A stretch of DNA of 64,000 bases, taken from positions 62,017,022-62,081,021 of the forward strand of contig OV121081.1 of assembly GCA_921293015.1 (NCBI GenBank), read 5' to 3'. A program made the translations under genes and the position numbers. The notes under the pieces are model-generated. The model had not been told where the DNA came from. It did no database searches and saw only the letters and a list, made by a program, of their open reading frames with translations. The DNA comes from Phorcus lineatus. Lineage: Eukaryota > Mollusca > Gastropoda > Trochida > Trochidae. Positions 47,601 to 60,300 of the stretch are shown one piece after another (position 1 is the stretch's first letter; every line of letters begins with the position of its first letter).

Positions 47601-50439
47601 ATGTAAGTCTGTAGGTACAGCAAAACCGTATATGCACAACTGTGATTTACACACGGATGTGTGTGCACTTCTTAATATCTCAGGTATTTTGATAATTGAC
47701 ATGGGGCAAATAAACAATTCACTTTGAACATTATCTAGCAGATAACGATAGAAACCGCTCTACGATCTAACAGACAGTTGGCTCGTTCAATCACATCCGG
47801 GGCTCTTAACATCTTCGCCAGCATGTGTACATTGGCGGGAATATACGCGTACGTCCAAAGGGAAGATAATCGAAGAAACAGACCTACATAGTTTATAATG
47901 GCTTCACTTTAAACAAACGGGCCTATGTAGTTGGGAACTATTATAAACTGACCCGATTTCTATCTATCATCGGGGTGGTCATAGCAATGGTTTATAGTCG
48001 AGCCATTTTGGATAAAATGTTCCTTTCAAAAGAAATTTCATTGTAAGGGATGTAAATGTGTATCGTCTACAATATGGTTATATTCAAACGAAAATACACC
48101 AGAAAAACTGATTACTGCTAATGTATTATTTTCTTGTGGAATGTTCGTTGTGACAGTATTTAAAGGCGTAAGATGTCAAAGGCAAATAGTATAAGAAGCG
48201 TAGTTTTAAGGCGTGATAGCATTCTATTGCACATTCTTTATTTATTTCTTGTAAATTTCCCATTTAAAATCGTTGTATTCACGTTGTGAATTGTTTCGAA
48301 ATATCAAAAGATACCATTCAATTTGATATCACAGATTCTTAAATGACGGACTGGTTGAATGGAGATTGATCTACCTTGTACTCGGACAGAATACCCACTT
48401 TCTCACGTACAGTCTACAGTATAGAGTGTACGGGATATTGTCCGTCATATGGATGCAGCTCTCTGCGAACCAAAGTGATTTAAAATCATGTTTTCCATAA
48501 GATCTGATGTCAACGTCAAAGAGTTCTGACATATTATGATTTTATTACAACAAAAAAGCTTTTCAATTTTATTGTTATTTGATCAGTTTATTGTCACAAA
48601 CAGTGTTATAGTTATGCCACATTCATTTATTTTACGTGTATAAATTTGGTTTGAAATTAAAGGATGTGACTGGCACTTTTTATATGTATACACTTAACGT
48701 CCGGCTACTAAGCACTGTTAAACGTTTCGAAATGCATTAAAATTTGACAATTTTTTTTTTGATTCGACGAAATTTAATCACTCATACTTAACTTGCAAAA
48801 TTAAATAATGCCATATAGGGATGTCAATGTAGAAATGATAAAAAAACTAAAAAGTGAAATCGTGCCATCTCACTACACATGAGTCGTTACCAGTTCTAAG
48901 TTGTTTTTGTAGTGTTTACCAACAGCTGCGTATGTTAACATGCCCTGAAGGTTTTTTTAGGGGGGGGGGGGGGGGGGGGTAGCATAATGCATTTCAACTG
49001 GCATATCGCAGATATATGAGAAATCCCTGTCAAGTATAAGACGAATAAAAACTTTCCAAAATAAAAGGAGGCTTGCCAAGGCTTACTGTCTTAAGCTATT
49101 TAAACAAACTAGTTTTCCCATTGTGTTACAGGTCATTGACGATGCAGCCAGTAGGAATGAATTTCATACTATTCCATCTATATATTTTACAGACTTGAAA
49201 CACTGCAAAATTCATTTTTGGCTCATGCTGTAAGTCGGGATAATGTTGATAAATAAATTCATTCTCATATTCCAGATTACAGCAAACTAGAGGATTCGTC
49301 ACTCTCTAATCAGGATGATGTTACAAAGACTTACAAAGATAAAAATGTCTTTCTTCAGCTTCATATCATTTGATTGAAATCGAGTTTAATATAATTCTCA
49401 CTGTATTAACATTTTCATCAAAGAAAAATGAGGACAGTGTTATATTATTTCTACTCTCTTTGAATTAAAGAATCCAGTTTTGCAAAAGTAACGTAGAATT
49501 TTCGGCTTCATTGTGCTAAGATAAGTCAGGATGTGGGAAAAATAAAATGAGCGTCTCAGACATCAATTTATGTCATATTGTAATAGATTTATCCGGGGAA
49601 ATGTACCTCTGTAATTATGATTGTGACATTGTGTTGAGGATCGAACAAATGTTTTTCCACTACAAAGGCTTTATTGTTGACAACAAATCAAATTAAATTG
49701 GACCAAATGAAAAAGTTTTTTCTTGATTTACGCAGAGAATTTAATGTTCTTCGACATATATCGAATATGGCTTTAGGGTACGGAAACATAAACATTTTTA
49801 CAATCTACCTTTATTACAGAAAATAGAATTATAAAGGAGGCTTTTATATTCGTGAAGCCAAATTTTTGTTAACACAATGTAAAACTATATTCCCTTACGG
49901 GCATAAAAAAGGACGAGTGTATATTATGTATTTTTATGTCGTTTACAACTGCTTGAGCTTTCTCTAAGGAGATTTTTATCTTGAATATCAAACCGTTTAA
50001 AAACATCAGTAATAAATTAAATCAGTGACTGAACACGACGGGGTTTCATAAATTATGTAACATACAATGCTGCTTTATTAAATCAGAATCAAAATTAATC
50101 ATTATAGTACAATCCTTTTATCATTTTTACACAACTGCAAGTGGTTTTGCATACATTAGTTGACGAAATAAAAAAATAAAATATTTCCATAATCCGAGAA
50201 GGTCAATACGTTTCAGTGAGTGATTTTGTGACAAAATGCTGTGTCAGCGAAACCGGTACACACACACATTTTCTTGTCAGATATTGTTCAGACGAGCTTC
50301 CATGAACTAGATGATACATTGATGGGGAGTATTCTCAAGGTTTCGGATACGACAAGGATCTTTCATGTGTCCCTCAGAGTTCATACAATTGCAACTGCCA
50401 TAAAACGCGTCAAAAGGAAATGTGACAAAGATTTATAGT
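44641..50439. other. long intergenic stretch, no gene recognised
   Basis: About 5.8 kb of AT-rich DNA upstream of the ADAMTS promoter. Open frames are short and without motifs. The only distinct element is the G20 run at 48960. Distal regulatory elements could be present but cannot be told from background here. Confidence 0.5.
48960..48979 (+). repeat. G20 homopolymer
   Basis: Twenty consecutive G residues after TTTTTTTA. A run of this length can form intermolecular or slipped G-quadruplexes and is prone to length error in sequencing. Confidence 0.95.
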
Positions 50440-51121
50440 CGCGGCATACCCTGTAGTGTACATCGGCGTGTGTACAGCGAGCACATCTAAACAACAATAC
50501 AGCACAGATGGGCAGCCTCAGTCAGCCTCTACCGCTCTCTCTATCTCCACATCTCTGTCAGAACAATTGTTCGCAGATTCCACCGCACTCTGTCATAACG
50601 CCTGTCTAGCTCCTCTCTCTGTGCACCCAAGTGCATTCACATAGGTAATGGTGTAAGTTAGAGCGCCCCCATTTGAAGGAGGGTGGGAAAGTATTGCTCG
50701 TATGCATGGCTGACGCTAGAGAATGACACAAGCTTGAAAACTTAGTGACAGAACGTCTGGTGGACAAGCGGTTAGTGTTATCAGTGCGGCCAGCGCTTCC
50801 CGTGTTGGCAGACGACACAGCGCGTTCCTCCAACCCATCGAGTAACCCCCCTCAGTACGCTTTCTCCTCCCCTCTCTCCTCGCTAGTGAGTGGTGTCGTC
50901 CAAATACAACCGCGAAGTTTCATTGGGGCTTATATGAGATCGGAAGTGTAAGCTCTTGGAGCAGACGACATCGGCCGTTACAATGTTAACTCGACGTGTG
51001 GACGGGGCAAGGCTTTGGACGAATACCCGGTGAATTATTAAAACTTGCGGATTATCTGTGTGTTGTGTGTTGTGCCAGGCCTGGATATCGCCTGCCTGGA
51101 AGCAGGGCCGCATGTACCGAG
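50440..51121 (+). promoter_or_regulatory. probable promoter and 5' leader of the ADAMTS gene
   Basis: Base composition changes here from strongly AT-rich to clearly GC-richer with frequent CpG, and the change ends at the first ADAMTS exon. A TATATGA box-like element lies at about 50932, some 190 bases upstream of the start codon, and could set a start site near 50960. Alternatively transcription may begin from dispersed sites in the GC-rich block. Two upstream ATGs sit in the probable leader. The start site is not proven by sequence alone. Confidence 0.45.
50983..51033 (+). promoter_or_regulatory. upstream ORF 1 in ADAMTS leader (16 codons plus stop)
   Basis: ATG at 50983 opens 16 codons ending in TGA at 51031-51033, 88 bases before the main start. 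If transcription begins upstream of 50983, this frame would be met first by scanning ribosomes and could lower translation of the protease. Whether it is in the mRNA depends on the unproven start site. Confidence 0.35.
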
Positions 51122-51144
51122 ATGCTCCCCCAACTTGTACCTGA
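51112..51144 (+). promoter_or_regulatory. upstream ORF 2 overlapping the ADAMTS start
   Basis: ATG at 51112 opens 10 codons and stops at TGA 51142-51144, overlapping the main ATG at 51122 in another frame. An overlapping upstream frame would compete directly with the main start. The main ATG has G at -1 but no strong Kozak context, which makes competition plausible. This is inference from sequence only. Confidence 0.35.
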
Positions 51145-51248
51145 TGTAGCACCGTGGTCTAGGCTTCTACTTCAGTCTCTCTCAGTGCTTCTTCTCCTGC
51201 AGCTAACTACTGCACATCAACCCTCTGTCTTCTATAACAAACGCCAAG
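51122..51248 (+). CDS. ADAMTS metalloprotease, first coding exon (signal peptide)
   Basis: First coding exon of a secreted zinc metalloprotease of the ADAMTS family. It encodes residues 1-42. The ATG at 51122 is the first ATG in this frame; the open frame upstream of it contains only GTG/CTG-type codons. Residues 14-30 form a leucine-rich hydrophobic core (RLLLQSLSVLLLLQLTTA) typical of a signal peptide, with likely cleavage near Ala31. The exon ends in CAAG followed by GTAGG at 51249, a good splice donor in phase 1. The last base G plus AA at the start of the 61429 exon makes a Glu codon, giving the continuous join KRQ-E-RFAQN. Seen: hydrophobic leader, donor and frame-compatible join. Known: ADAMTS proteins are secreted as zymogens with signal peptide, pro-domain, catalytic domain, disintegrin-like domain and thrombospondin repeats. 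Inferred: this is the true start; a further untranslated exon upstream cannot be excluded. Confidence 0.8.
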
Positions 51249-52451
51249 GTAGGTTCTCTGCATACTCACTCGACCGAGTCCTGTCGTCTGCTTGCTAACC
51301 ACGAGGCCTTAAAAACATAGCATCCCCCTCAGCGTCTTGACAACCCCCCTTCAATCAATAGGTTAAACAAACCCATCAACCCCCGAGCAAATTGCCACCC
51401 TTAAAACGAACCCCCTCTGGTATATTTTCTCATCTGTTCATATTTTCTTGTCGACTAAATAGCAAACATGCATATTTTCTCAAGGATAAAATTGGTTTAA
51501 AACAAACCACTTTTCGTCTCAAATTCATATTCTGTTGGTTTGGCTCTGTTGGTTTTGTAAACGGTAAGTCGACCATGCGATATAGCGGCTAAGTCTCAAG
51601 AACATATTCTCCCTTTCAAGTGAAACACATGTGTCGCATAATACAAGCTTGTTCCACCAGGCGAGATACAGTTCAAAGCCCTAATGGTCAATTCACCTCA
51701 TGAGCCTTCGACTCAGACTCGCATCAATATCTCGACTAACACCACATACATATACGTGTCAACACTCTGAGTATACCAGTTTCAATGTTATGCTATTTGC
51801 TCCTTGTTCTTGAATCAAAATATTCTCTTAAAACTTGTCACATCTACAATTATATATTGTATAACTTTATGAAAAGACTTTTCTCTGTAAAATAAAGGAC
51901 TTATCTAAATCATGAGAATACTGTCAGATTAATGTCAGTAGCTATGAATCTTTTACTTCTTTTTAAGTATCAATACTTATATATTATCCAAAAAAGATTA
52001 ATGCATTAAGAATAATTATGTGACATATACTATCAAGGGTCTTAGACCATTCACAAGTGTTATCATAAGCATAAATCATAATCTAAGCTTCCAGAGACAC
52101 GCACTACAGACCATATGCGTGCCTGTTCATCAATACACTATAAGAAACACACACACCTTTGGCACTGAAGAGACTCTATATTGTTCTCTATACAACATAT
52201 GTCAAAATTATCTACCAATAACACACACGAAGGGCGCAGTGTAAATATGGGCCGTCATGTCTGCTGTGGACAAGTGACTTCCAATTCAAAACTAGATTAG
52301 GATGTTGTCTCATATTATGATATGTTGAAATTGTTTTATAATTTACGAGCTGCTAGCGGTATGCAGTAAAACAGCGTCGTCCGCTAGTTTGTGCTTTGCC
52401 CCACACATAGGTTCCTCTTTCACTGAGTGCGTCTCTACCCTGTCTTTGCAG

Positions 52452-52587
52452 TTTTCTCTCTCTTTTTTCTGTCTCTGCTTATATATATATATCTGTCTGT
52501 CTGTCTGTCTTTGTCTCTTCCTCTCTGTCTCTGTCTCTGTCTCCGTCTCTCTGTCTCTGTCTGTCTGTCTGTCTCTCTGTCTGTCTC

Positions 52588-52638
<51 letters not shown>

Positions 52639-52740
52639 GCCTTTGATTTTGTCTCTCTCTGATTCTCATTCAGCCTATCTCTGTCTCCTTCTGTCTCTCT
52701 CACACATTCTCTCTCTTTCTCTCACTCTCACTTAACAATA
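52452..52740. repeat. CT/CTGT microsatellite in ADAMTS intron 1
   Basis: Pyrimidine-rich array with (AT)n at about 52481-52491, CTGT and CTCTGT repeats, pure (CT)n at about 52600-52637 and further CT-rich DNA to 52740. Its layout is very like the 11.44-11.68 kb array. Confidence 0.95.
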
Positions 52741-55569
52741 CTCTCTCTGTCTGACATTCACGCTGGAGATATTGTAGGGTTGTTATATCGTGTATAGATA
52801 AGGCCTCCTGACAGAGCCAATCGTGTTAAATGTTATTTAATGACTGCTTACTTTTCATCGGACAAATCTTACAAATTGCACTTTACATGTATGTGTTTAC
52901 TTGGCTCGCGCTCAGCACGTCAGATGTTATTGTATCTTTATTACAGGCATGATTTATATTCTTATTCTGATATGAAGTCTTTCAAAATAAATTCTGAAAT
53001 TTGAGACGCTTATAAGAATAACATTTATGAGATAATTAAATGTTGACTTTTGAAAGGGGCACTGGATAGTGCATATTGCATGGAATATGAAAGAATAACT
53101 TGTACTTTATCGATGATCAAACATTCCATCCTCTCAATGACAAGGTCTTAATTTGAAAGAAAATTATCCTTAGTTTGTGCTACAAATAGAAAAGGTTTTC
53201 TTCATGTAAATGTACACTATGATTCTGATGTTGCATGCACACATGCACAATATGAAATATGTATTCCATGTAATCTTGCACCATCACCTAAATATTCTGA
53301 TGTATTCTTTTATTATATGGACGCATGGCTGACGACTAAACGAATCAATGAACAGACTTAAAGATAAACAAATGCCAAAACGCTAAGCACTGCAACCTCT
53401 TCCTGCCTTCCTCCCTGCAGTGAAATACGTATTGAGAAGAACATTAATACATCACCGCTTTAAAAATGTTCATCCGTTGTGAATGAATTAACAGCAACGT
53501 GAACAACTACACGCGCCGCTGATTTATCATAACAACTGTCATTTATCATGTTGTACATTGCTTTCTGTATTCATTGGAAATTGTGCAACGCAAGCAAGGT
53601 CTCTTCTTTGAAAACAATTGCACTTTAGATTCTGCAGATGCTACAGCATTTGTTATGAATTTCGAGGTCGTATGAGTCGATCCTTTTCAGATGGTAGAGT
53701 AAATACCTCACCCTTTGCAGTAGCCTTTTAAAAAACAATTCGATCAACAACGGTGAAATTTTTCGGTTTAGGTTACATTGATATTTTTCAGTTACATCAA
53801 AGAGGATTACTTAATGTGATTATCCGTAAGCAGCTTAACTAGCAATGGTATGGAGTATTGTGGAACGATATATTTTACATGAAAATCTATTTATTGTTTC
53901 TTTTTAAAAAAATCATGATTATGTATACAGTATATTAACATATATATTTACAACCGTTACAATAAGAACATTCGCAGACAAATGATACGTTATCATATCT
54001 ACTTGTGTAAATTACATTATTTCTGAATCATCATAAATTTTATTATGTTTTCTATGTGTAGTGTGATGAAGTCACCGTAGTGAAAAATGTGTTCTTATTA
54101 TCATTCGTAACACCTTAACATACTAGTCATATCGTTTGTATCACCGTCTCAATGGACTTATTACGCTCAATGTGTCTCTAACTAAAATGTCGTTTATAAT
54201 AATCCACGTTTTTGTAGGGGTAATTTACCAAATTACGTTTTCTTTGGGTATAAATTGTATGGCGCCATTGCTAGTGTGATAACCTCCCAGAAACACTTTG
54301 TTTCTTTTTGAAAAGAGTTGTTAACATTTCGTGGACACAAGTCTTCTTGTCTCTCCGACACTTTCACCTACAGCAAATGACCATTGACATACATCTGGGA
54401 CGCGCTTATCTCCAGTTATTTGCCGTCACCCTGTGTTACACCCGGCCCTGACCGATTGAGTGGACAAGAGTGAGGCCGGACCGTGACCAGCTGGTCAACA
54501 TAACACATTACTGGGGATGTAAGCCAACACGTAGTGGGGAATGCCTTCCATTCTTACACCAGTTTTGCACATTCTCAACAAGGACCAAATCAGTACGTTA
54601 TGTCGGACAATATCCGAGCTACATTCCCTCAAATAAGTCGAGCTGGGGTTCGCTGTTCCATTACAAGTTAACATGTGATTGGCTGTTGTTGGCATTCCAA
54701 CGGTTCGTCAAGCTAATTCGTATGTTTGAAACACTTAATCGTTTCACCCTTTGACTCGGTTTATTAGCGATGTCATTTGCGCCTCCCGTCTTTGTGGAGT
54801 CGTCGTACACGACAACGCAAACGTTCCCCTCATTACGTGGTCACAGAAGACGAGCCAGAGCTTATAATGAGGGATAAGACATCGATGGGACATGTTTCTG
54901 TCTCCACTGGGTCAGTTAGTCACTCATACACACGGATCGAGTGTCACCAGTTAGAACAAAGACATACACACGCAATCTACTAGACTTGCAGATGGGTTAC
55001 TGTGTCTGTTGGAATAGATTCTTCCTTTATTTTCCTCGATAATGCAGTTAGTGCTCTTAACCTGTGTTCATGCATTTAAAAACAAGCCCTTGCACGCAGC
55101 CTTTAATTCCTAGAATTTACATCAGATTATACATGCTCTTACTGTTGCTCTTATGCACCATAAAGGCCTTAATGTTAACTATCGTCTTGCCTCTGAAATT
55201 TATATCAAATATGTATCAGCTTAGTGTTTCTTAGTATACTTCATGAATCCGGAAACATAGCCATATAGACCTTGTTGTTTCATAAATATGTGGGATTATA
55301 CATGTTAGAATTAGGGCCAATGCATATGACAAAAAGGCCGGAAGAATGTATTCCTCCTTGGGCTTATGTCCATTGAATAAACGGGGAAATTCAAGTTACA
55401 CCTACCAGACATTGCCGTTGCATTTCTCGATGAAGGTCTAGATCGATCGAAATTGGAGGGTGAAAAGCCATTTAATTCAATCTTTTTAAATTTCTATCGT
55501 TTAGAAGTTCAAGTTCAGAATCTGAACACCTTAAGGGTTTTGCTCGACTTGATTAGTTTAATGTATGAA

Positions 55570-55740
55570 CCAGCCAATGAGACTTTCAGCAACAGCGACA
55601 CAACCCGGATGGAAAAATCCGTTGAGTTCACGATAGTAGCTTCAAGCTCCTTACATAACGACATTTTATTGGCTGAAACTTAGCCACGAATATCAAGCCG
55701 GTTCAGCCGTACGAGGCATTTGGCCCGAAAGAGATCAGGG
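55570..55740. mobile_element. MITE copy 2, 5'-truncated
   Basis: Shares TTCAGCAACAGCG, CCCGGATGGAAAAATCCGTT, GCTTCAAGCTCCTTAC, TCAAGCCGGTTCAGCCGTAC and the right end GAGATCAGGG (ending 55740) with copy 1. The left ~60 bases, including the left inverted repeat, are absent or too diverged. It lies in ADAMTS intron 1. Confidence 0.8.
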
Positions 55741-57069
55741 TTAACTACATTAGTAAAGTTCAAAACGATTTAGTCAACTTTAGTCAAATTTCCGTTTTCA
55801 TTATTTTTATGTTAGTACCAACGATATCACTCAAATATCACCAAACATACAAATGTACTGAATTTGTCATATACAAAACACAAACAAGATCAGCATTGTT
55901 CAAAGTTGTTGCATAATTGTCTAAACACACACATAGATACAAACAATCTAATTTAACGCTGTCGTGGTTTCATCAGGGATACGTCAAACATTACCATGTT
56001 TATTACACGTATATGTAGCGACATGCACCGTAGTGACACCGAGTCGGGGTTAATGCTTGTGATTACCCGGCTAATGGCAATATAATAATGTGACACGGGG
56101 AAGCACAGTGCGCTGTATGGTCTCGTTGCAGTCTTCTCTGTACCACTGACACAGTCTCTTAGCTGTACACGTGATGTTCAGCTTGACTTCAAATATCTTA
56201 GAGTCACTGCAACAGATTTTGAACATTAACTTCTTTTCTCTTTCCTCAGCTTCAGTGAGATATACATTTGTAAATAACAGAGTTTAAAAAGGTTCCTTAT
56301 CATTTAATGCATGATCGTGGTGCAGATATTCTTGTCTTTTCAAAGACATAGATTCTCTTAATAATTGAAAATTGAAAGATATATTATGTACTTGAGACTC
56401 ATTACCAGATTTAGCCGTCTGATTTTATGAGAGATAGGATGTTATACTTCGTGTTCATGTAAAAAACATAGTATATCCTTTGCTTGCCAAACAGGATGTG
56501 TTGTTTTGTGATTTAGCATCTTATTTCGATGTTTTACCTTCTGGTTAAAGCATAGGGACATTGCCAAATACATTAACAACTATTAGAGCCAGAATAAGGT
56601 TGGTGTATATTGATATTGGAATGAAACCAACTTCAATTGAAGAACAAGACCAAGGTTCTTGTCTTCGGCTAGCTCAAATATACCATGTGCTTTGAATAGA
56701 GAAATAACATGTTATGATCACAAACATGTCTTGACTGATATATGCCCTTGAAATGTGAAGATTCGAAACGTGTCAGCGTATTACGTCCCTTGTTTAATTT
56801 ATATCTGGACATTTGTTCTTATTATTCATGCATAATGTACAATCTAAATCAAATGATAAAAATACCAACCGTAGTTTTATTTTAATGTTCAACTACCAGT
56901 TTAAAGAGACGGGGGTATATTGTATGGATATAAATTTATGTTCTAATGATATGAAATTACATATAAACTATATGTCAATAAAGTTAACCCTTTTTTCGAA
57001 TTGCTTCTATATATATCCGAATCAAAATATTTAAAACATGATGAAATGAATTAACAAATTAGGCACACG

Positions 57070-57340
57070 TACCAGGAGTCTTCATGGTTGAAAAAATTCA
57101 TAACTATATTTCCTGTAGACTTAATAGTTCGAACAATTTCAAGATTTGAGTACCAACAGAAGTTCAAGTTAAAGACTTTAGTACAGCAGACTTAATTTCA
57201 TAGTTCAAACATTTCAAGACTTAAGTACCATTAGAATTCATAGTTCAAACAATTTAAAGATTTTAGTACCAGTAAAATTAACAGTTCAATCACTTTCAAG
57301 ACTATAGTACCAGAAGACTTAATACTTCAAACAATTTTAA
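57070..57340. repeat. ~45 bp minisatellite in ADAMTS intron 1
   Basis: About five to six copies of a unit containing ATAGTTCAAACAATTTCAAG and TTAGTACCAG. Clear starts are near 57123, 57202, 57240, 57284 and 57325. Copies differ by point changes and short deletions. Confidence 0.8.
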
Positions 57341-60300
57341 CAAGGACCAATGGTCTAGTACCAGTGCAAGAGTAGTCGTCCAGATGGTAACTTGTGTGGA
57401 TGTAAATGTACTCGTTAGACGTATTGTCCTTTATTCGTACAGGTATACAACATTGTCCGTACATGGAATAACCTTTTAGTTTTGCAGAGGCCGCTGATAA
57501 GAACGAATGGTGTTTTTTCTTTTGCTTTTTAAACATTTGAACTTTACTTTCATTCATCAAACTAATACTACGTTGGCATAAAAGAAAGGCTCTCTTTTAG
57601 ATCTTTTAGCTCTTTATTTGTACACAACTCGCTATGACCTAATGTTCAGTATGACAATTGCAATAAATAACAGTACTGGCAGTGTCTCGAAAGCCCTGGC
57701 CTTTTGGTATGATGCTAGTGTTTTCAATGAGGTGTTTAACACTGGGCGTGATCGGCAGTTAACTGACTATTGTCAGGTAGAAGATTGAGAAGCCATATAC
57801 TTGAGGGCTGGCATCCGCTCCTCACTCTATGTACACATTCCATTCTTTACAAGCTAAAGCCATTACTTATGTTTTGTACGTATATTCATGGATGAAGGCG
57901 ATATTTATTGGATGCCTTATTTTTTTTGCTGTTTTCTTACCTTACCTTCTACTTTGGTTCTGTTGTCATTCTTCAATCGTCACCCTGACAGAGAAAGTAG
58001 GAAACTTTGACGCTTTCTCGCTGTATGAGTCTGTACAATAGATACCTATCGAGAACCCACTTGAATGGCCGTGGACGGGTAAGGTTGCCACAATGCCCTA
58101 TTGCGTGTAACGCTCGAATGGGTATTCATTTCTAAACGATTCACACTCTCTATTTAATATGAAGGTGTCTTCTTTAAAATGGATTCAGAATTTCTCTTTG
58201 AACCATACATCGTTTTTTTATTTGAACTAGTTACATTTAAGCGTTGGCAAAGGGTATAGTTGAGATTTGTAGAGGCCAAGTAATATATTCTTTTGGCCTC
58301 CTGTTGTACATAACAGTGAATGGTCTTCTGTACGGTTTTCAATTGAAGATAAACTGGCTGCTTTCTTTGGAGAAGAAGTTACGTTTTGATTCAGTAACCA
58401 GAGCGTATTAGTTTGCGATTAGAATGACAATGCCCTGATATTTTGAACATGTCAATGCTGTTTTAATCACGAAAAGGTAAATGCATTTGGGAAAAAGTAC
58501 AAAACATGAAAATCGTCTACCTAGTGAAAATCAAATTTGGCAATTTCAACATGACAGCGGAATGGAGATTATATATTTATGAAGCAGATCAGTTTCTGAT
58601 ATTTTCCAACTTTTTTCTGTATGTTTGAACTAATAGCAATAGTCATTAGAAGACCTCTAGTACGTTTTGAATTACCTTTGTTTCAATCACAAATTTGGAT
58701 AAATGCAAAAGCGATAGTATCTTATCAAATTCCGTTTGTAAAACAATGCCAACATACTGAGTAAAAAAACTGCTCCTTTAATGCATATTCATAGGAAATA
58801 AAGAGATTATGATAACAAAGGGCATTATTTAGTGGCCTGTCACGTCAATGATAACGACAGGAAATCATTTATATCGATGGTAAAAACACCAGACAGTAAT
58901 CGGTTAGACATACAAAAGTTGAACACGATCATCTTATATTACATTATGTTTGACTAGATATGATTCCGAGCGCTGAGAACGTCGAATAGTTTAAAACTAT
59001 AATTTAAAAAAATACATCAATGACCATAACTATCGTGGTTGTACATGTACAGATCCAAATTAAATTCTCTGGCAAAATGGTAAATTTCCTCTACAAACGA
59101 AATATAACTAAAAATATTACTTAATAAACATTATGTACATGATATAATTCATTACCGTATAGAACCATATTAACTAAACGGTCATTATTCACTAAATGTT
59201 GGCTGAGCTTTCTAAACACAGGCAAGTCTAAATCGTTTATCAATACCCTAAGAGCATTGGTATCAGCACTTGACTCTGTCTGAACCCACTGTAATATCTC
59301 GGAAGCACTTGGCTAAGTGAGTGACTGTTGACATGGTGGTGTAATCTGGGCGTCTGTCAGGACAGAACCTTTCACCATTGACAGTCATCAGCTCATATTT
59401 CCATTGATAAGAATTTTTAAAATTATTTTTCCATTTATGTGTTTACATAGTGTTTGATCGTGGCCATGACCCCGCCCACGCTTAAAACTAGGAATACAAA
59501 ACTTCACGAACAGTGTGTCAGGACTGATGATAATATTAGTTAATTCTTATGATGTGTTATCTAATTGGCATATCATTAGTGGATAAGAGTCTTGATACTT
59601 ATTTTTTTAGAAATTGACATTTTGTTAACAGGCAAGATAATCTAAATATACTCTACATAGTCAGTATTTGCTCATTACAGTTGATTTGACTATCAACATA
59701 TTTGTTAAATGAGAAGACTTTAGGGTATGTTACAAGAAATAGTTCTTTATAGTTACTTTACAGTAATTGGAATCATAGAAGGGCGTGATTCGTCATTTTC
59801 AGGGAAAAGCAATGATTTTAATGATTTTGTAGTGTGTGCAATTCGTAGATTCATATTTCAAAAATGAGTTCGACAGTGAATCCACAACTGTATTGTCTTT
59901 GTTGGTTATCTTCTTAACACAATTTGTCTTACCATTTTAAGTGCTAGGACTGAGTTTAAATCGCTTGGTAGACTAGTTCAGGTTCTTACATGTATATAAA
60001 CCAATTCAAAATATCAATGGCCGTTGCTCGTGTCAATCATATCGTCAATGCTAGTGAACCACTGTTTACAATACATAAAACTGTTCAAATCCACACTTCA
60101 CCTACATTCCAGCCGATCAGTGCAAGGAGTACTAAACCCATAGGAATTAACAAACAGTGTAAAGGCTTCACACACGTCCGGTGAATGCGCTGCCTACAGC
60201 TCAGAGTGCAGAGGCTTACCTATGGCATGCACCATTAGCAAAGAAGACTAGATCGGCATTCAGTCGAAGAAACTTATCAATGAAAGACCGCCTGTGCGTT

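Noticed and set aside
52343-52703. Long Arg/Glu-rich frames on the minus strand
   Set aside because: They are translations of the CT/CTGT microsatellite. The same holds at 11.4-11.7 kb.
54470-54754. 94-codon frame in ADAMTS intron 1 as an alternative exon
   Set aside because: No domain match, no convincing acceptor/donor pair and not phase-compatible with the known exons in an evident way. Kept only as a GC-rich patch.
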